A DNA stretch of 64,000 nucleotides, from contig CAKTTB010000009.1 in the NCBI GenBank assembly GCA_934613505.1, forward strand, positions 17,205-81,204. Direction: 5' to 3'. Position 1 is the stretch's first letter. Each line of letters starts with the position of its first letter. The position numbers were made by a program, and so were the translations under genes. The stretch comes from an uncultured Oscillospiraceae bacterium (GTDB lineage Bacteria > Bacillota > Clostridia > Oscillospirales > Oscillospiraceae). The notes below the pieces were generated by a model. It was not told the origin of the DNA. It worked only from the letters and a program-made list of their open reading frames with translations, and did no database searches. This document shows, in pieces, positions 7,792 to 15,727 of the stretch.

Positions 7792-8944
7792 AGCCAGCAT
7801 CCTTTAGGTCCTGATAAGGGTTGCTGCCCAGCAGCATTTCAAAGATTTCTCCGGTTTTCGCTTCTACATCCACATCCGCAAACTGCTCCGGATAGAGAAT
7901 GGTCGCACCATAATACGCATCGGCCAGTGCAGTTTCCAGATTCGATGCGCTGGAGCGGAACGAAATCTGCGAGTAAACATGTCCTTCTTTCACAGCCGTC
8001 AGGCTGTTATAGAAATCTGCGTTCGTTGCATAATCTTCCTTGATTAGATCCATACCGTTAAAGTCAACGAAGATCACGTCCGGGTCCCATGCAAGAACCT
8101 GTTCCGTGTCAATGTCAAATGCGCCGGTCTGTCCGGTCGTATTTGCAAGGTTATTCGCGTGAATCAGCTCAAACGGGCCATAGAACGCTTCTGTACCCTC
8201 GAAACCGTGCGCGCCCTTAAAGGATACGCCGCAAACGTAGACAGAGGGTTTTTCTTCCTCTGCAACACCCTCTGTGCGGGCAGCAAGATCATCTTCAATA
8301 CCATGCAGATAGGTTGTCAGGGCTTCGGCGCGATCTTCCTTGCCGTACAGCTCGCTAAGAATACGCAGCGTTTCATATGCTTTATCATCAAGGGTCGTAT
8401 CGCTGCCGGGAACCATAACAACCGGAATCCCGGTTTTGCTTTGCAGCTCGTCGGGGTCAACGTTTGCATACGAAGACATGACAATGACCTGCGGACCAAC
8501 ATGGATGATTTCCTCGACAAACGGTTCACCGTTCGTTCCGGTTACCGGCAACGTGCCGAACTTGTCAAAATTCACATAGTTATACAGGCGGGACATTCCG
8601 GCTTTGGTTTCGTAATCCTCAACGCCGACAACTAAGTCCTGCGCCTGCATATAGCAGGAGTAGCGCAGCGCGCCTACGCCAACGCAAACAATACTTTCAA
8701 CCGTCTGCGGAATTTCCACTTCGCGGCCATTCCCATCGGTGATCGTCCGAGTGGCGGCTTCTGCATCCGTGGTTTCAGGTTCGGTGCTGATTTCTTCCGT
8801 TTCTGTGGTCGAAGCTGTTTCATTTGTTGCAGCCGGTGGTTCCGTAGTTTCTGCTGGCGTTTGTTGTGCGCTGCAAGCGCACAGTCCAAGCAGCATCAGC
8901 GCGGCAAGCAGCGCCGCGAGGCAGCGAGTTGTCTTTTTCATCAT
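7760..8944 (-). CDS. Metal/metal-chelate ABC transporter substrate-binding lipoprotein
   Basis: A 394-residue lipoprotein. It has signal peptide and lipobox LCAC (Cys 24), a Thr/Glu-rich spacer (about 25-70), then a class III (FecB/BtuF-like) binding domain with TITDGNGREVEIPQTVESIVCVG at its start and paired lobes joined by a helix. The ligand cannot be read. The FmdE gene in the operon makes molybdate/tungstate or a metal complex as plausible as a siderophore. It is the first gene of the operon and lies behind a long structured leader with a probable promoter at 9090-9118. Confidence 0.88.
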   Translation of the reverse strand: MMKKTTRCLAALLAALMLLGLCACSAQQTPAETTEPPAATNETASTTETEEISTEPETTDAEAATRTITDGNGREVEIPQTVESIVCVGVGALRYSCYMQAQDLVVGVEDYETKAGMSRLYNYVNFDKFGTLPVTGTNGEPFVEEIIHVGPQVIVMSSYANVDPDELQSKTGIPVVMVPGSDTTLDDKAYETLRILSELYGKEDRAEALTTYLHGIEDDLAARTEGVAEEEKPSVYVCGVSFKGAHGFEGTEAFYGPFELIHANNLANTTGQTGAFDIDTEQVLAWDPDVIFVDFNGMDLIKEDYATNADFYNSLTAVKEGHVYSQISFRSSASNLETALADAYYGATILYPEQFADVDVEAKTGEIFEMLLGSNPYQDLKDAGYEFRPVTIGE

Positions 8945-9001
8945 CTTTCACCTTTCATTTGTACTTGCTCCAAGTGCCGTTTCTTCATGCTCGAAGTTGC
9001 T

Positions 9002-9055
9002 GCAAAAACGGCATCACGCTACTTCTTCCCCAAGATAGCGCGATACCGTTTTTGC
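9002..9055 (-). promoter_or_regulatory. Long leader hairpin upstream of the transporter operon
   Basis: In the minus-strand RNA a GCAAAAACGG...CGCUAU arm pairs with GUAGCG...CCGUUUUUGC over 21 consecutive positions around a short purine-rich loop. The three positions that are not Watson-Crick are all G-U pairs in this orientation and would be A-C mismatches on the other strand, so the structure appears to be kept as RNA of the operon. It lies between the probable promoter and the binding-protein start, ending about 57 bases before it. It does not match a riboswitch class I recognise. Confidence 0.6.
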
Positions 9056-9089
9056 ATTCGAGGATTGGGAGTGTATGAACTGTGCCTTT

Positions 9090-9118
9090 ATCCTATCAAA
9101 GCATTTTTTGATTGTGAA
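9090..9118 (-). promoter_or_regulatory. Probable promoter of the transporter operon
   Basis: TTCACA and TAGGAT are spaced by 17 bases on the minus strand. A perfect 12-bp palindrome TCCCCCGGGGGA (9121-9132) sits just upstream of the -35 and could be a regulator site. Confidence 0.45.
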
Positions 9119-9236
9119 GCTCCCCCGGGGGATGTTTTTTGAAAAATAGACAAAGTTTTTTCGTATATGAGAGCAGCCCGACATCGGCGGGCTGCTCCTG
9201 CTTTGCGTCCTCTTGGCTGCCATCGTTCCGATGGGG

Positions 9237-9322
9237 GCGCACTGTCAAGGTCGGCGCAGTTTGCAAACTGCGCCGCTCGCGCTGGATTGCCCCAGCAATC
9301 CAGCGGCCTTGACCGTGTGCGC
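9237..9322. repeat. Cloverleaf-forming inverted repeats, candidate origin of transfer
   Basis: An outer stem (GCGCAC and TCAAGG on the left with CCTTGA and GTGCGC on the right) encloses two hairpins: a perfect 22-bp palindrome at 9253-9274 (GGCGCAGTTT arm) and CGCTGGATTG/CAATCCAGCG at 9280-9305. A further 10-bp stem hairpin (GAGCAGCCCG) lies at 9171-9197. The block directly follows the mobC remnant, the place where origins of transfer and the relaxase gene normally lie in mobilisable elements of Firmicutes. No relaxase remains. Nothing coding is seen in 9133-9377. Confidence 0.55.
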
Positions 9323-9377
9323 ACAGCGGAATACAATCCCAACCACCGAGGACGCAATGGGAACTACTCCTGTGCGC

Positions 9378-9629
9378 TCATCGAAACGCGTCTCTGACCA
9401 TCATGTAAGCTTCATTTACACGAACGGCTGCTTCATGGATTTCCGCCTGTGAAGCATACCCCTTGCTGTTCGCCCAATGCGCAATCTGATTGACGTTATT
9501 CCCGATTGCAGACAATTCTTGAAGCATGTCTACATACTGTTCTGGTGGCTTTTCGCAAATCCAAATGCCTTGAACCAGATTGCGGATAAACGGGTCCATA
9601 CCTAATCCGCTTCGCGCCGCCTGTTGCTT
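9378..9629 (-). pseudogene. MobC-like relaxosome protein, 5' truncated
   Basis: The open frame reads KQQAARSGLGMDPFIRNLVQG and then PPEQYVDMLQELSAIGNNVNQIAHWANSKGY, the C-terminal half of MobC-type plasmid mobilisation proteins (the IGNNxNQIAxxAN motif is diagnostic). An internal ATG at 9599 exists, but homology begins further upstream at about 9629, where it stops abruptly against integrase sequence on the other strand. The ribbon-helix-helix N-terminus is missing, so the gene is taken as a relic of a conjugative or mobilisable element. Confidence 0.75.
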
Positions 9630-10447
9630 TAGATGTGTATACGCTCTTGGAGGAAAAAGGTCTGTCTCCGAAGTCCGTCAAGAATATTCATGGCGTTTTG
9701 CACCGAGCGCTGGAACAGGCGAAGAAGCTGAACTATCTGCGGGAGAATCCCTTGGATGCGGTCATTCTCCCGCGCACAGAAAAGCCGCAGCTTCAAACGA
9801 TGGACGATGCGGACATGATTGCGTTTCTGCAAGCCATTGAGGGCGATGCTTATGAGATCGAGCTGTTCGTCGATGCGTTTACCGGACTGCGGCAAGGCGA
9901 GCTTTTGGGTCTGACGTGGGACTGCGTGGATTTTGAGCATCAAACGCTGCTCGTCAACAAGCAGCACAACCGCGCAAAAGGCGAAAAGGAGTTCCATTTC
10001 AGCAGCTTGAAAACAGAAAAAGTCCGCAGCCTTACGGTTACGGACGAAGTGATGGATGCGCTGCGCAGACAACAGCGCAGACAAGCAGCATGGAAAGCCG
10101 CTGCCGGGGAGCTATGGTCAAATCCGGACAATCTGGTGTTTACAACAGAGTTTGGGCGCTACGTCAAAAACAAGACGCTCTATATGAACTTCAAGCGTGT
10201 AATGCGGTCACTGGGGTTATCCGAGCTTCGGTTCCACGATCTCAGACACACATTCGCCGTGAACAGCCTGAAAGCCGGAGACGATATTAAAACCGTGCAG
10301 GAAAATCTGGGTCATGCAACTGCATCATTCACGCTCAGCACCTATGCACACGCCACGCCCGGCATGAAACGCGAAAGTGCAAACCGCATGGGGCAGTATC
10401 TTCGCCGCATCCGCGAAAGCACAGAAGCAGCAAAATCCAGTGTGTGA
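9630..10447 (+). pseudogene. Tyrosine recombinase (integrase), N-terminally truncated
   Basis: An ICE-type tyrosine integrase lacking its N-terminal arm-binding domain and the start of the core-binding domain. What remains begins near YTLLEEKGLSPKSVKNIHGV and includes the whole catalytic domain: Arg in AFTGLRQGELLGLTW, HxxR in RFHDLRHTFA, the His in LGHATASFTLSTYAHA and the nucleophile Tyr in STYAH. About 270 codons are left of the usual 380-400. A GTG at 9635 could serve as start but has no ribosome site. It points toward tRNA-Tyr, 165 bases away, as expected for the enzyme that inserted this island. Confidence 0.8.
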
Positions 10448-10581
10448 CATTCTGTATCAAGTGGTCAGATTGGACTGCCTGAAACCGCCGTATAAAGGGT
10501 CAAAATAAGGGCCAGGCAGAATCAGCCGTTCGGATTCAACACTTTCCCATTTGAAATATACAGATTTTTCTGTGAATATAC

Positions 10582-10611
10582 GAAAATCCCGAACACTTTC
10601 GTGTTCGGGAT
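10582..10611 (-). terminator. Terminator downstream of tRNA-Tyr
   Basis: AATCCCGAACAC pairs with GTGTTCGGGATT around a 4-base loop, followed in the minus direction by TTTT. It lies inside the island right at its boundary, so the element appears to supply the tRNA with a terminator. Confidence 0.7.
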
Positions 10612-10634
10612 TGGTGGGGGAAGGTGGATTCGAA
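10612..10634. repeat. attR-like direct repeat within tRNA-Tyr
   Basis: The 3' end of the tRNA gene, identical to 5228-5250 over 23 bases. The tRNA stays intact because the core sequence is restored at this side. Confidence 0.85.
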
Positions 10635-10696
10635 CCACCGAAGTCATTGACAGCAGATTTACAGTCTGTCCCCTTTGGCCACTCGGGAATTCCCCC
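10612..10696 (-). tRNA. tRNA-Tyr (GTA)
   Basis: An 85-base tRNA with long variable arm. Acceptor GGGGGAA pairs with TTCCCCC, the anticodon loop is CTGTAAA with anticodon GTA, the T-arm contains GGTTCGAATCC, and CCA is encoded. Its last 23 bases are repeated at 5228-5250, marking it as an integration site. Confidence 0.95.
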
Positions 10697-10715
10697 ATAT
10701 TCACTTTGCTGTACT

Positions 10716-10748
10716 CATTTTGAAACCCAGCGAAGCGGTTTCAAAATG
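10716..10748. repeat. Inverted repeat between the two tRNA genes
   Basis: CATTTTGAAACC and GGTTTCAAAATG form a 12-bp stem with a 9-base loop. It lies between tRNA-Thr and tRNA-Tyr and could be a processing signal for the tRNA precursor; no T-run follows. Confidence 0.5.
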
Positions 10749-10825
10749 AAGAGGAGAAAGGCGATTGCGGATATGGAGCTTTTCGCTTCTGCGGAAAGCG
10801 GAATGGAGCAAGCGTCTTTCGACGG

Positions 10826-10901
10826 TGGAGCTGGTAGACGGATTCGAACCCCCGACCTGCTGATTACAAATCAGCTGCTCTACCGGCTGAGCTATACCAG
10901 C
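10826..10901 (-). tRNA. tRNA-Thr (TGT)
   Basis: A 76-base cloverleaf with acceptor GCTGGTA/TACCAGC, anticodon loop TTTGTAA (anticodon TGT), T-arm GGGGGTTCGAATCC and encoded CCA. It is transcribed ahead of tRNA-Tyr from the promoter at 10921-10949. Confidence 0.95.
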
Positions 10902-10920
10902 AACTCAAACAGCAAGGCTG

Positions 10921-10949
10921 ATTATAGACGAAGAACGCCAAAAAGTCAA
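10921..10949 (-). promoter_or_regulatory. Promoter for tRNA-Thr and tRNA-Tyr
   Basis: TTGACT and a perfect TATAAT with a 17-base spacer on the minus strand, about 20 bases before tRNA-Thr. Confidence 0.85.
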
Positions 10950-11004
10950 GGACTTTTTGAAAAATCGCGGAATATTTTTTCGCGTGGGAAGGCGCGCTCC
11001 GTAT

Positions 11005-11032
11005 TTGCACTTTCGGCAGTTTGTGCTATACT
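11005..11032 (+). promoter_or_regulatory. Promoter of the beta-CASP protein gene
   Basis: TTGCAC and TATACT with a 16-base spacer, 20 bases before the start codon and its AAAGGAGG site. Confidence 0.65.
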
Positions 11033-11052
11033 AATAAAAAGGAGGGACTGCT

Positions 11053-12645
11053 ATGAAGATCACGTTTGTCGGCGCAGCCCACGAGGTGACTGGCAGCTGC
11101 ACGCTGCTGGAGCTTTCCGGGGAGAGCTATCTGATTGACCGCGGCATGGAGCAGGGCGTGGATGTCTATGAAAATATCCCGCTGCCCGTCGCGGCGAAGG
11201 ACGTCAGCGCCGTTTTTCTGACACACGCACATATTGACCACGCGGGACTGTTGCCGCAGCTGTACAAGGACGGCTTCCGGGGCAAAATTTATGCCACGCC
11301 TGCGACCTGCAGTCTGGCAGATGTGATGCTGCGCGACTCGGCGAACATTCAGGAGTCTGAAGCGGCGTGGAAGACCCGCAAGGCGGAGCGCGCGGGCGAG
11401 CCGCCGGTCGCGCCTTTGTACACGGTCGACGACGCGAAGGGCGCGGCGTCTTTGTTCCGACCCTGCCGGTATGGCGAGATCGTCACGATCGCAGACGGGC
11501 TGCGGGTGCGGTTTTCCGACATCGGCCACCTGCTTGGCTCGGCCTGCATCGAGTTCTGGCTGCGCGAGGGCGGATGCGAAAAGAAGATCGTCTTCTCCGG
11601 CGACGTCGGCAATATCGATCAGCCGATCCTGAACGACCCGCTGCCGGTCGCGGAGACGGATTATCTCGTTGTGGAATCCACCTACGGCAACCGCCTGCAC
11701 GACAAGCCGAAGGACGTGCGCGCCGAGCTGACCGATGTGCTGCAGCGGGCATTCGACCGCGGCGGCAGCGTCATCATCCCGGCCTTCGCCGTCGGCCGCA
11801 CGCAGGAGCTTCTGTACCTGCTGCGCGAGATCAAGCAGAAAAAGCTCATCCACGGCCACGACGGCTTCCCGGTCTACCTCGACAGCCCGCTGGCCGAGGA
11901 GGCGACCAGCGTCTTTCTGCAGTGCGATACTGACTGCTTTGACCCCGAGACGCAGGCGGTTTTGAGAAGCGGACAGAATCCCATCTGGTGTCCGGGGCTG
12001 CAGCTGGCACTGACAGTCGAGGATTCCAAGGCCATCAACAACGACCCGCGCTCCAAGGTCATCCTGTCTGCCAGCGGCATGTGCGACGCGGGCCGTATCC
12101 GGCACCATCTAAAGCACAACCTTTGGATGCAGGAGAACATCATCCTGATCGCGGGCTACCAGTCCAAGGGGACGCTCGGCCGGGCGCTGCTCGATGGTGT
12201 GAAGGAAGTGCGGCTGTTCGGCGAGGATATCGCCGTGAACGCGGAGATCGCCGTCCTGCACGGCACGAGCGGCCACGCCGACCAGAAGGGGCTTCTGAGT
12301 TGGGTCGAAGCATTCGAGAAAAAGCCGGAGGTCGTCTTCGTCAACCATGGCGACACAGAGGCCTGCGAGGCGTTCCAGGCGCTTTTGCAGCAGAAGGGCT
12401 ATGTCGCCATCGCGCCGTTCTCCGGCGCGCAGTTTGATCTGGCAGCCGGAAAGCTCACGGCCTTCCCGGAGGGACGGCCGATCGCCAAGAAGGGCGCTGC
12501 ACGAAAAAAGAGCGTCTTCGACGCGCTCATTGCTGCGGCCCAGCGCCTGCTCGTTGTGGCGCAGAGCTGCAAGGAGCGCCCGAACCGCGACCTGACCCGC
12601 TTCACCGCCCAGATCCAGGCCCTCATCGACCGCTGGGAGCGGTAA
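11053..12645 (+). CDS. Metallo-beta-lactamase/beta-CASP fold RNA-processing hydrolase
   Basis: A 530-residue protein of the archaeal CPSF/YsiB-like branch of beta-CASP nucleases. The zinc motif HAHIDHAG is at about residues 58-65 and SGDVGN near 181. The beta-CASP insert contains ESTYGNR and FAVGRTQELLYLL. Motifs B and C appear as LSASGMCDAGRIRHHL (about residues 339-354) and HGTSGHADQKG (about 401-411). A KH-like or basic extension is absent and the C-terminal 60 residues are Arg/Lys-rich. It is probably an endo- or exoribonuclease acting in the cytoplasm. The gene stands alone with its own promoter. Confidence 0.85.
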   Translation: MKITFVGAAHEVTGSCTLLELSGESYLIDRGMEQGVDVYENIPLPVAAKDVSAVFLTHAHIDHAGLLPQLYKDGFRGKIYATPATCSLADVMLRDSANIQESEAAWKTRKAERAGEPPVAPLYTVDDAKGAASLFRPCRYGEIVTIADGLRVRFSDIGHLLGSACIEFWLREGGCEKKIVFSGDVGNIDQPILNDPLPVAETDYLVVESTYGNRLHDKPKDVRAELTDVLQRAFDRGGSVIIPAFAVGRTQELLYLLREIKQKKLIHGHDGFPVYLDSPLAEEATSVFLQCDTDCFDPETQAVLRSGQNPIWCPGLQLALTVEDSKAINNDPRSKVILSASGMCDAGRIRHHLKHNLWMQENIILIAGYQSKGTLGRALLDGVKEVRLFGEDIAVNAEIAVLHGTSGHADQKGLLSWVEAFEKKPEVVFVNHGDTEACEAFQALLQQKGYVAIAPFSGAQFDLAAGKLTAFPEGRPIAKKGAARKKSVFDALIAAAQRLLVVAQSCKERPNRDLTRFTAQIQALIDRWER

Positions 12646-12652
12646 AATCCAT

Positions 12653-12691
12653 CAAAAAATCAGCAGCCCGCGCCATCCGGCGCGGGCTGCT
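12653..12691 (-). terminator. Terminator of the old-yellow-enzyme gene
   Basis: AGCAGCCCGCGCC pairs with GGCGCGGGCTGCT; in minus orientation it is followed by GATTTTTTG. It lies between two converging genes. Confidence 0.8.
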
Positions 12692-12700
12692 TGCTTCGGG

Positions 12701-14761
12701 TCAGATCTTCATGGCGACTTCATATGCGCGCCAGATGACGGATTTGAGGTTGCCCACGTGCAGGCAGTCACCGACGAGCTGCACGTTGCGGTGGCCCTTG
12801 TTCTCCACGAGCGGCGTGGAGATATAGCCGGCCGAGGAGATGACGCTGTCGCAGGCGATCTCGGTCGTGCTGCCGTCCTTGCCCACGCAGACGATGGAGC
12901 CGTCTTTGACCTCGCGGAGCGTGGTCTCGAGGTAGACGGGGACCTTTTTCCACGCGAACCACTCGCGCAGATACGAGCTGTTGGCAAGACAGACGCCCTT
13001 CTGCGAGACAAGATCGTCCTTCATCTCCACGATCGTCACGTCCTTGCCCTGCAGGGCCAGCTCATACGCGATCTCGCAGCCGGTCAGACCGCCGCCGATG
13101 ACCGCGACACGCTGGCCGACCGGCGCACCCAGCAGATATTCGCAGGCTTCGAGCATCTTTTCATGGCCCGGAACCTTCTTCAGGACGCGCGGCGTGGAGC
13201 CGGTGGCAACGATGACGGGATCCTGCCCGAAGCTCTCGATCTCTTTGATCTCGGTATTCAGATGGATCTCAACGCCGAGCTTGTCCATTTCGCGGCGGTA
13301 CCATGTCAGAAGCTCGCGCAGGCGGCCCTTGTAGCTCTCGGACGAGGCGGCGATGAACGTGCCGCCAAGCTCGCCGGACTTTTCATAGAGGACCGGCTTG
13401 TGACCGCGCAGCGTCAGGACGCGTGCAGCTTCCATGCCGCCGATGCCGCCGCCGACGATGTGGACGGTCTTGGGTTTGCCGGTCTTTTTGATGTAGTGCT
13501 TGTCCCACTGCATCATCTCCGCGTTGACCGCGCAGCGGGCCAGATGCAGGGAGTCGCTCAGATCCTGATCGTTCGGTACGCCCTTGTAGTGGCACATGTT
13601 GAAGCAGCCGTTGTGGCAGAGGATGCAGGGGCGGATATCGTCCTCGCGGTCCTCGATGACCTTGGTGAACCATTCGGGGTCTGCAAGGAAGTTGCGCGCG
13701 AAGCCCGCGCCGTCGAGCTTGTCTTCGGCAATGGAGGCTGCGGCGGCCTCCAGCGTCATGCGGCCTGCGCAGACGACGGGGATATCGACGAACTTCTTGA
13801 TGTGTTCGACCTCGGCCAGATTGCAGTTTTCCGGCATGTAGACCGGCGGGTGCGCCCAGTACCACGCGTCATACGTGCCGTTGTCGCAGTTGAGCATGTC
13901 ATAGCCAGCGTCCTGCAGGAATTTGGCTGCGATCTCGGATTCCGCCATGTCGCGGCCGGCCTCCACATATTCCTCGCCGGGCAGCGCGCCCTCGCGGAAG
14001 CCCTTGGTCTTGGAGACGACGGAATAGCGCAGCGAGACCGGGAAGTCCGCGCCGCAGGCGGCCTTGATGGTCTTGACGATCTCGGCGGCAAAGCGGTAGC
14101 GGTTTTCAAGGCTCCCGCCGTATTCGTCCGTGCGCTTGTTGACGTAGTGGAGCGTGAACTGGTCAAGAAGGTACCCCTCGTGGACCGCGTGGACCTCCAC
14201 GCCGTCGACGCCTGCATCCTGCAGGAGCTTTGCGGACTTGGCAAACGCGTCGATCATCTCCTGAATTTCCGCCTTCGTCATCTCGCGGGACGGCACCTTG
14301 TCCGACCAGCGGTTCGGTGACGGGCTGGCCGAGGCTGTGATCTTGTCGAGATCCATGAACGGCTTGGAGATGGCGCGCAGCGCCTTGTTGGTGTAGAGCT
14401 TTTCCATCATCTCCGAGATGGTAAAGCTGCGGCCGAAGCCGGCCGTCAGCTGGACGAACAGCTTCGCGCCCGTCTTATGGAACTCCGGCATCCATTTGGC
14501 CAGATCGTCATACATCTTTTTGTTCTTGTGCAGCCACTGGCCGTACATCGGGTTATAGACCGGCTGACAGCCGGGCAGGACGAGACCGGCGTTGTTTTTT
14601 GCTACCTCGAGAATGAAGCGCGCGCCGTCTTTGTCAAAATGGTTGACCTCCATCCAGCCAAACAGGTCCGTGCCGCCCATGCTCGTCAGAACGATGCGGT
14701 TTTTGATCTCTACCTTACCGATCTTCCACGGCGTCAGCAGAGGCTGATACATTTCTTTCAA
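12701..14761 (-). CDS. FAD/FMN-dependent oxidoreductase, 2,4-dienoyl-CoA reductase / enoate reductase type
   Basis: A 686-residue three-part enzyme. The N-terminal old-yellow-enzyme barrel (to about residue 370, with HAVHEGYLLDQF and DEYGGSLENRYRF) binds FMN. A 4Fe-4S motif CILCHNGCFNMC follows, with a further Cys before AVN. The C-terminal half has two dinucleotide-binding folds (VGGGIGGMEAARVL and IGGGLTGCEIAYELA). This architecture passes electrons from NAD(P)H through FAD and Fe-S to FMN to reduce C=C bonds. The start is taken as TTG at 14761, which has AAGGAG 7 bases upstream; the next ATG (14752) is poorly spaced. It is a single gene, and its substrate (enoates, bile acids or related compounds) cannot be read. 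Confidence 0.85.
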   Translation of the reverse strand: MKEMYQPLLTPWKIGKVEIKNRIVLTSMGGTDLFGWMEVNHFDKDGARFILEVAKNNAGLVLPGCQPVYNPMYGQWLHKNKKMYDDLAKWMPEFHKTGAKLFVQLTAGFGRSFTISEMMEKLYTNKALRAISKPFMDLDKITASASPSPNRWSDKVPSREMTKAEIQEMIDAFAKSAKLLQDAGVDGVEVHAVHEGYLLDQFTLHYVNKRTDEYGGSLENRYRFAAEIVKTIKAACGADFPVSLRYSVVSKTKGFREGALPGEEYVEAGRDMAESEIAAKFLQDAGYDMLNCDNGTYDAWYWAHPPVYMPENCNLAEVEHIKKFVDIPVVCAGRMTLEAAAASIAEDKLDGAGFARNFLADPEWFTKVIEDREDDIRPCILCHNGCFNMCHYKGVPNDQDLSDSLHLARCAVNAEMMQWDKHYIKKTGKPKTVHIVGGGIGGMEAARVLTLRGHKPVLYEKSGELGGTFIAASSESYKGRLRELLTWYRREMDKLGVEIHLNTEIKEIESFGQDPVIVATGSTPRVLKKVPGHEKMLEACEYLLGAPVGQRVAVIGGGLTGCEIAYELALQGKDVTIVEMKDDLVSQKGVCLANSSYLREWFAWKKVPVYLETTLREVKDGSIVCVGKDGSTTEIACDSVISSAGYISTPLVENKGHRNVQLVGDCLHVGNLKSVIWRAYEVAMKI

Positions 14762-14903
14762 AGCGCTCTCTCCTTTTTCATCTGTTTCGGGGGTTGGCTG
14801 CGGCGGCTCCGGCCGCGCAGCCGCTTCCTCTCTCAGTTTATATGAAGCAGAGGAAAAAGTCACGGCTTATTTTCGGAAATCTGCCCAAAACACCCATGGC
14901 GGC

Positions 14904-14932
14904 TTGACAGAATATCCCCGTACACGTATGAT
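14904..14932 (+). promoter_or_regulatory. Promoter of the tcdA operon
   Basis: TTGACA and TATGAT separated by 17 bases, about 40 bases before the tcdA start. Confidence 0.8.
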
Positions 14933-14971
14933 AAGCCTATAAACTTTATATGTAATCGAGAAGAGGGTATT

Positions 14972-15727
14972 ATGCTCAATCAGTTTTCAAGAACGCAGCT
15001 GCTGCTTGGCGCGGATGCGATGGAAAAGCTCAAGGGCGCGCGCGTGGCCGTGTTCGGCATCGGCGGCGTGGGCGGCTATGTCTGTGAGGCGCTCGTGCGC
15101 AGCGGCGTGGGCGCGTTCGACCTTGTCGACGACGACAAGGTCTGCCTGACGAACCTGAACCGCCAGATCATCGCCACGCGCAAGACCGTCGGCAAATACA
15201 AGGTCGAGGTCATGCGCGACCGCATTCTGGAGATCAACCCCGACTGCGACGTGCGCGTGCACCAGTGCTTCTACCTGCCGGAGACGGCGGATCAGTTTGA
15301 TTTTTCGGAATATGACTACGTGGTCGACGCCGTCGACACCGTGACGGCCAAGGTCACGCTGGTGCTTGAGGCGCAGAAGGCGGGCGTCCCCATCATCAGC
15401 TGCATGGGTGCGGGCAACAAGCTCGACCCCACGCGCTTCCGCGTGGCCGATATCTATAAGACCAGCGGCTGCCCGCTGGCGCGCGTCATGCGCACGGCGC
15501 TCAGAAAGCGCGGCGTGAAGCATCTGAAGGTCGTCTATTCGGACGAGATCCCCACGCGGCCCATTGAGGACATGTCCATCAGCTGCCGCAGCCACTGCAT
15601 CTGCCCGCCGGGCGCAAAGCACAAATGCACCGAGCGCCGCGACATCCCGGGCAGCACGGCCTTCGTGCCGTCGGTCGCGGGCCTGATCATCGCGGGCGAG
15701 GTCGTCAAGGATCTGGCGAAGGCATGA
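14972..15727 (+). CDS. tcdA: tRNA threonylcarbamoyladenosine dehydratase
   Basis: A 251-residue E1-like (ThiF/MoeB fold) enzyme that uses ATP to cyclise the N6-threonylcarbamoyladenosine at position 37 of ANN-decoding tRNAs. The nucleotide loop GIGGVGGYVCEAL is at about residues 30-42, the arginine finger region is NLNRQ, and the conserved tail CRSHCICPPGAKHKC followed by RRDIPGS is typical of TcdA. It has the usual length for Firmicutes. It is the first gene of an operon in which the next start overlaps its stop (ATGA). Confidence 0.9.
   Translation: MLNQFSRTQLLLGADAMEKLKGARVAVFGIGGVGGYVCEALVRSGVGAFDLVDDDKVCLTNLNRQIIATRKTVGKYKVEVMRDRILEINPDCDVRVHQCFYLPETADQFDFSEYDYVVDAVDTVTAKVTLVLEAQKAGVPIISCMGAGNKLDPTRFRVADIYKTSGCPLARVMRTALRKRGVKHLKVVYSDEIPTRPIEDMSISCRSHCICPPGAKHKCTERRDIPGSTAFVPSVAGLIIAGEVVKDLAKA

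Larger units (their letters stand above)
5251..10611. mobile_element. tRNA-Tyr integrated island, decayed conjugative-element remnant with metal-transport cargo
   Basis: About 5.4 kb lies between the 23-bp repeats. From left to right it holds fmdE-like, FecE-, FecCD- and FecB-like genes (all minus), a structured leader, a cloverleaf, a truncated mobC and a truncated tyrosine integrase next to the tRNA. Base composition is visibly lower in GC than the flanks. Integrase and mobC have both lost their 5' ends at the same junction (about 9630), so the element is probably immobile. Confidence 0.8.

Noticed and set aside
8945-9083. Molybdenum-cofactor or cobalamin riboswitch ahead of the FecB-like gene
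   Set aside because: The context suggested one, but the leader lacks the conserved bases of these classes; only the long hairpin remains.
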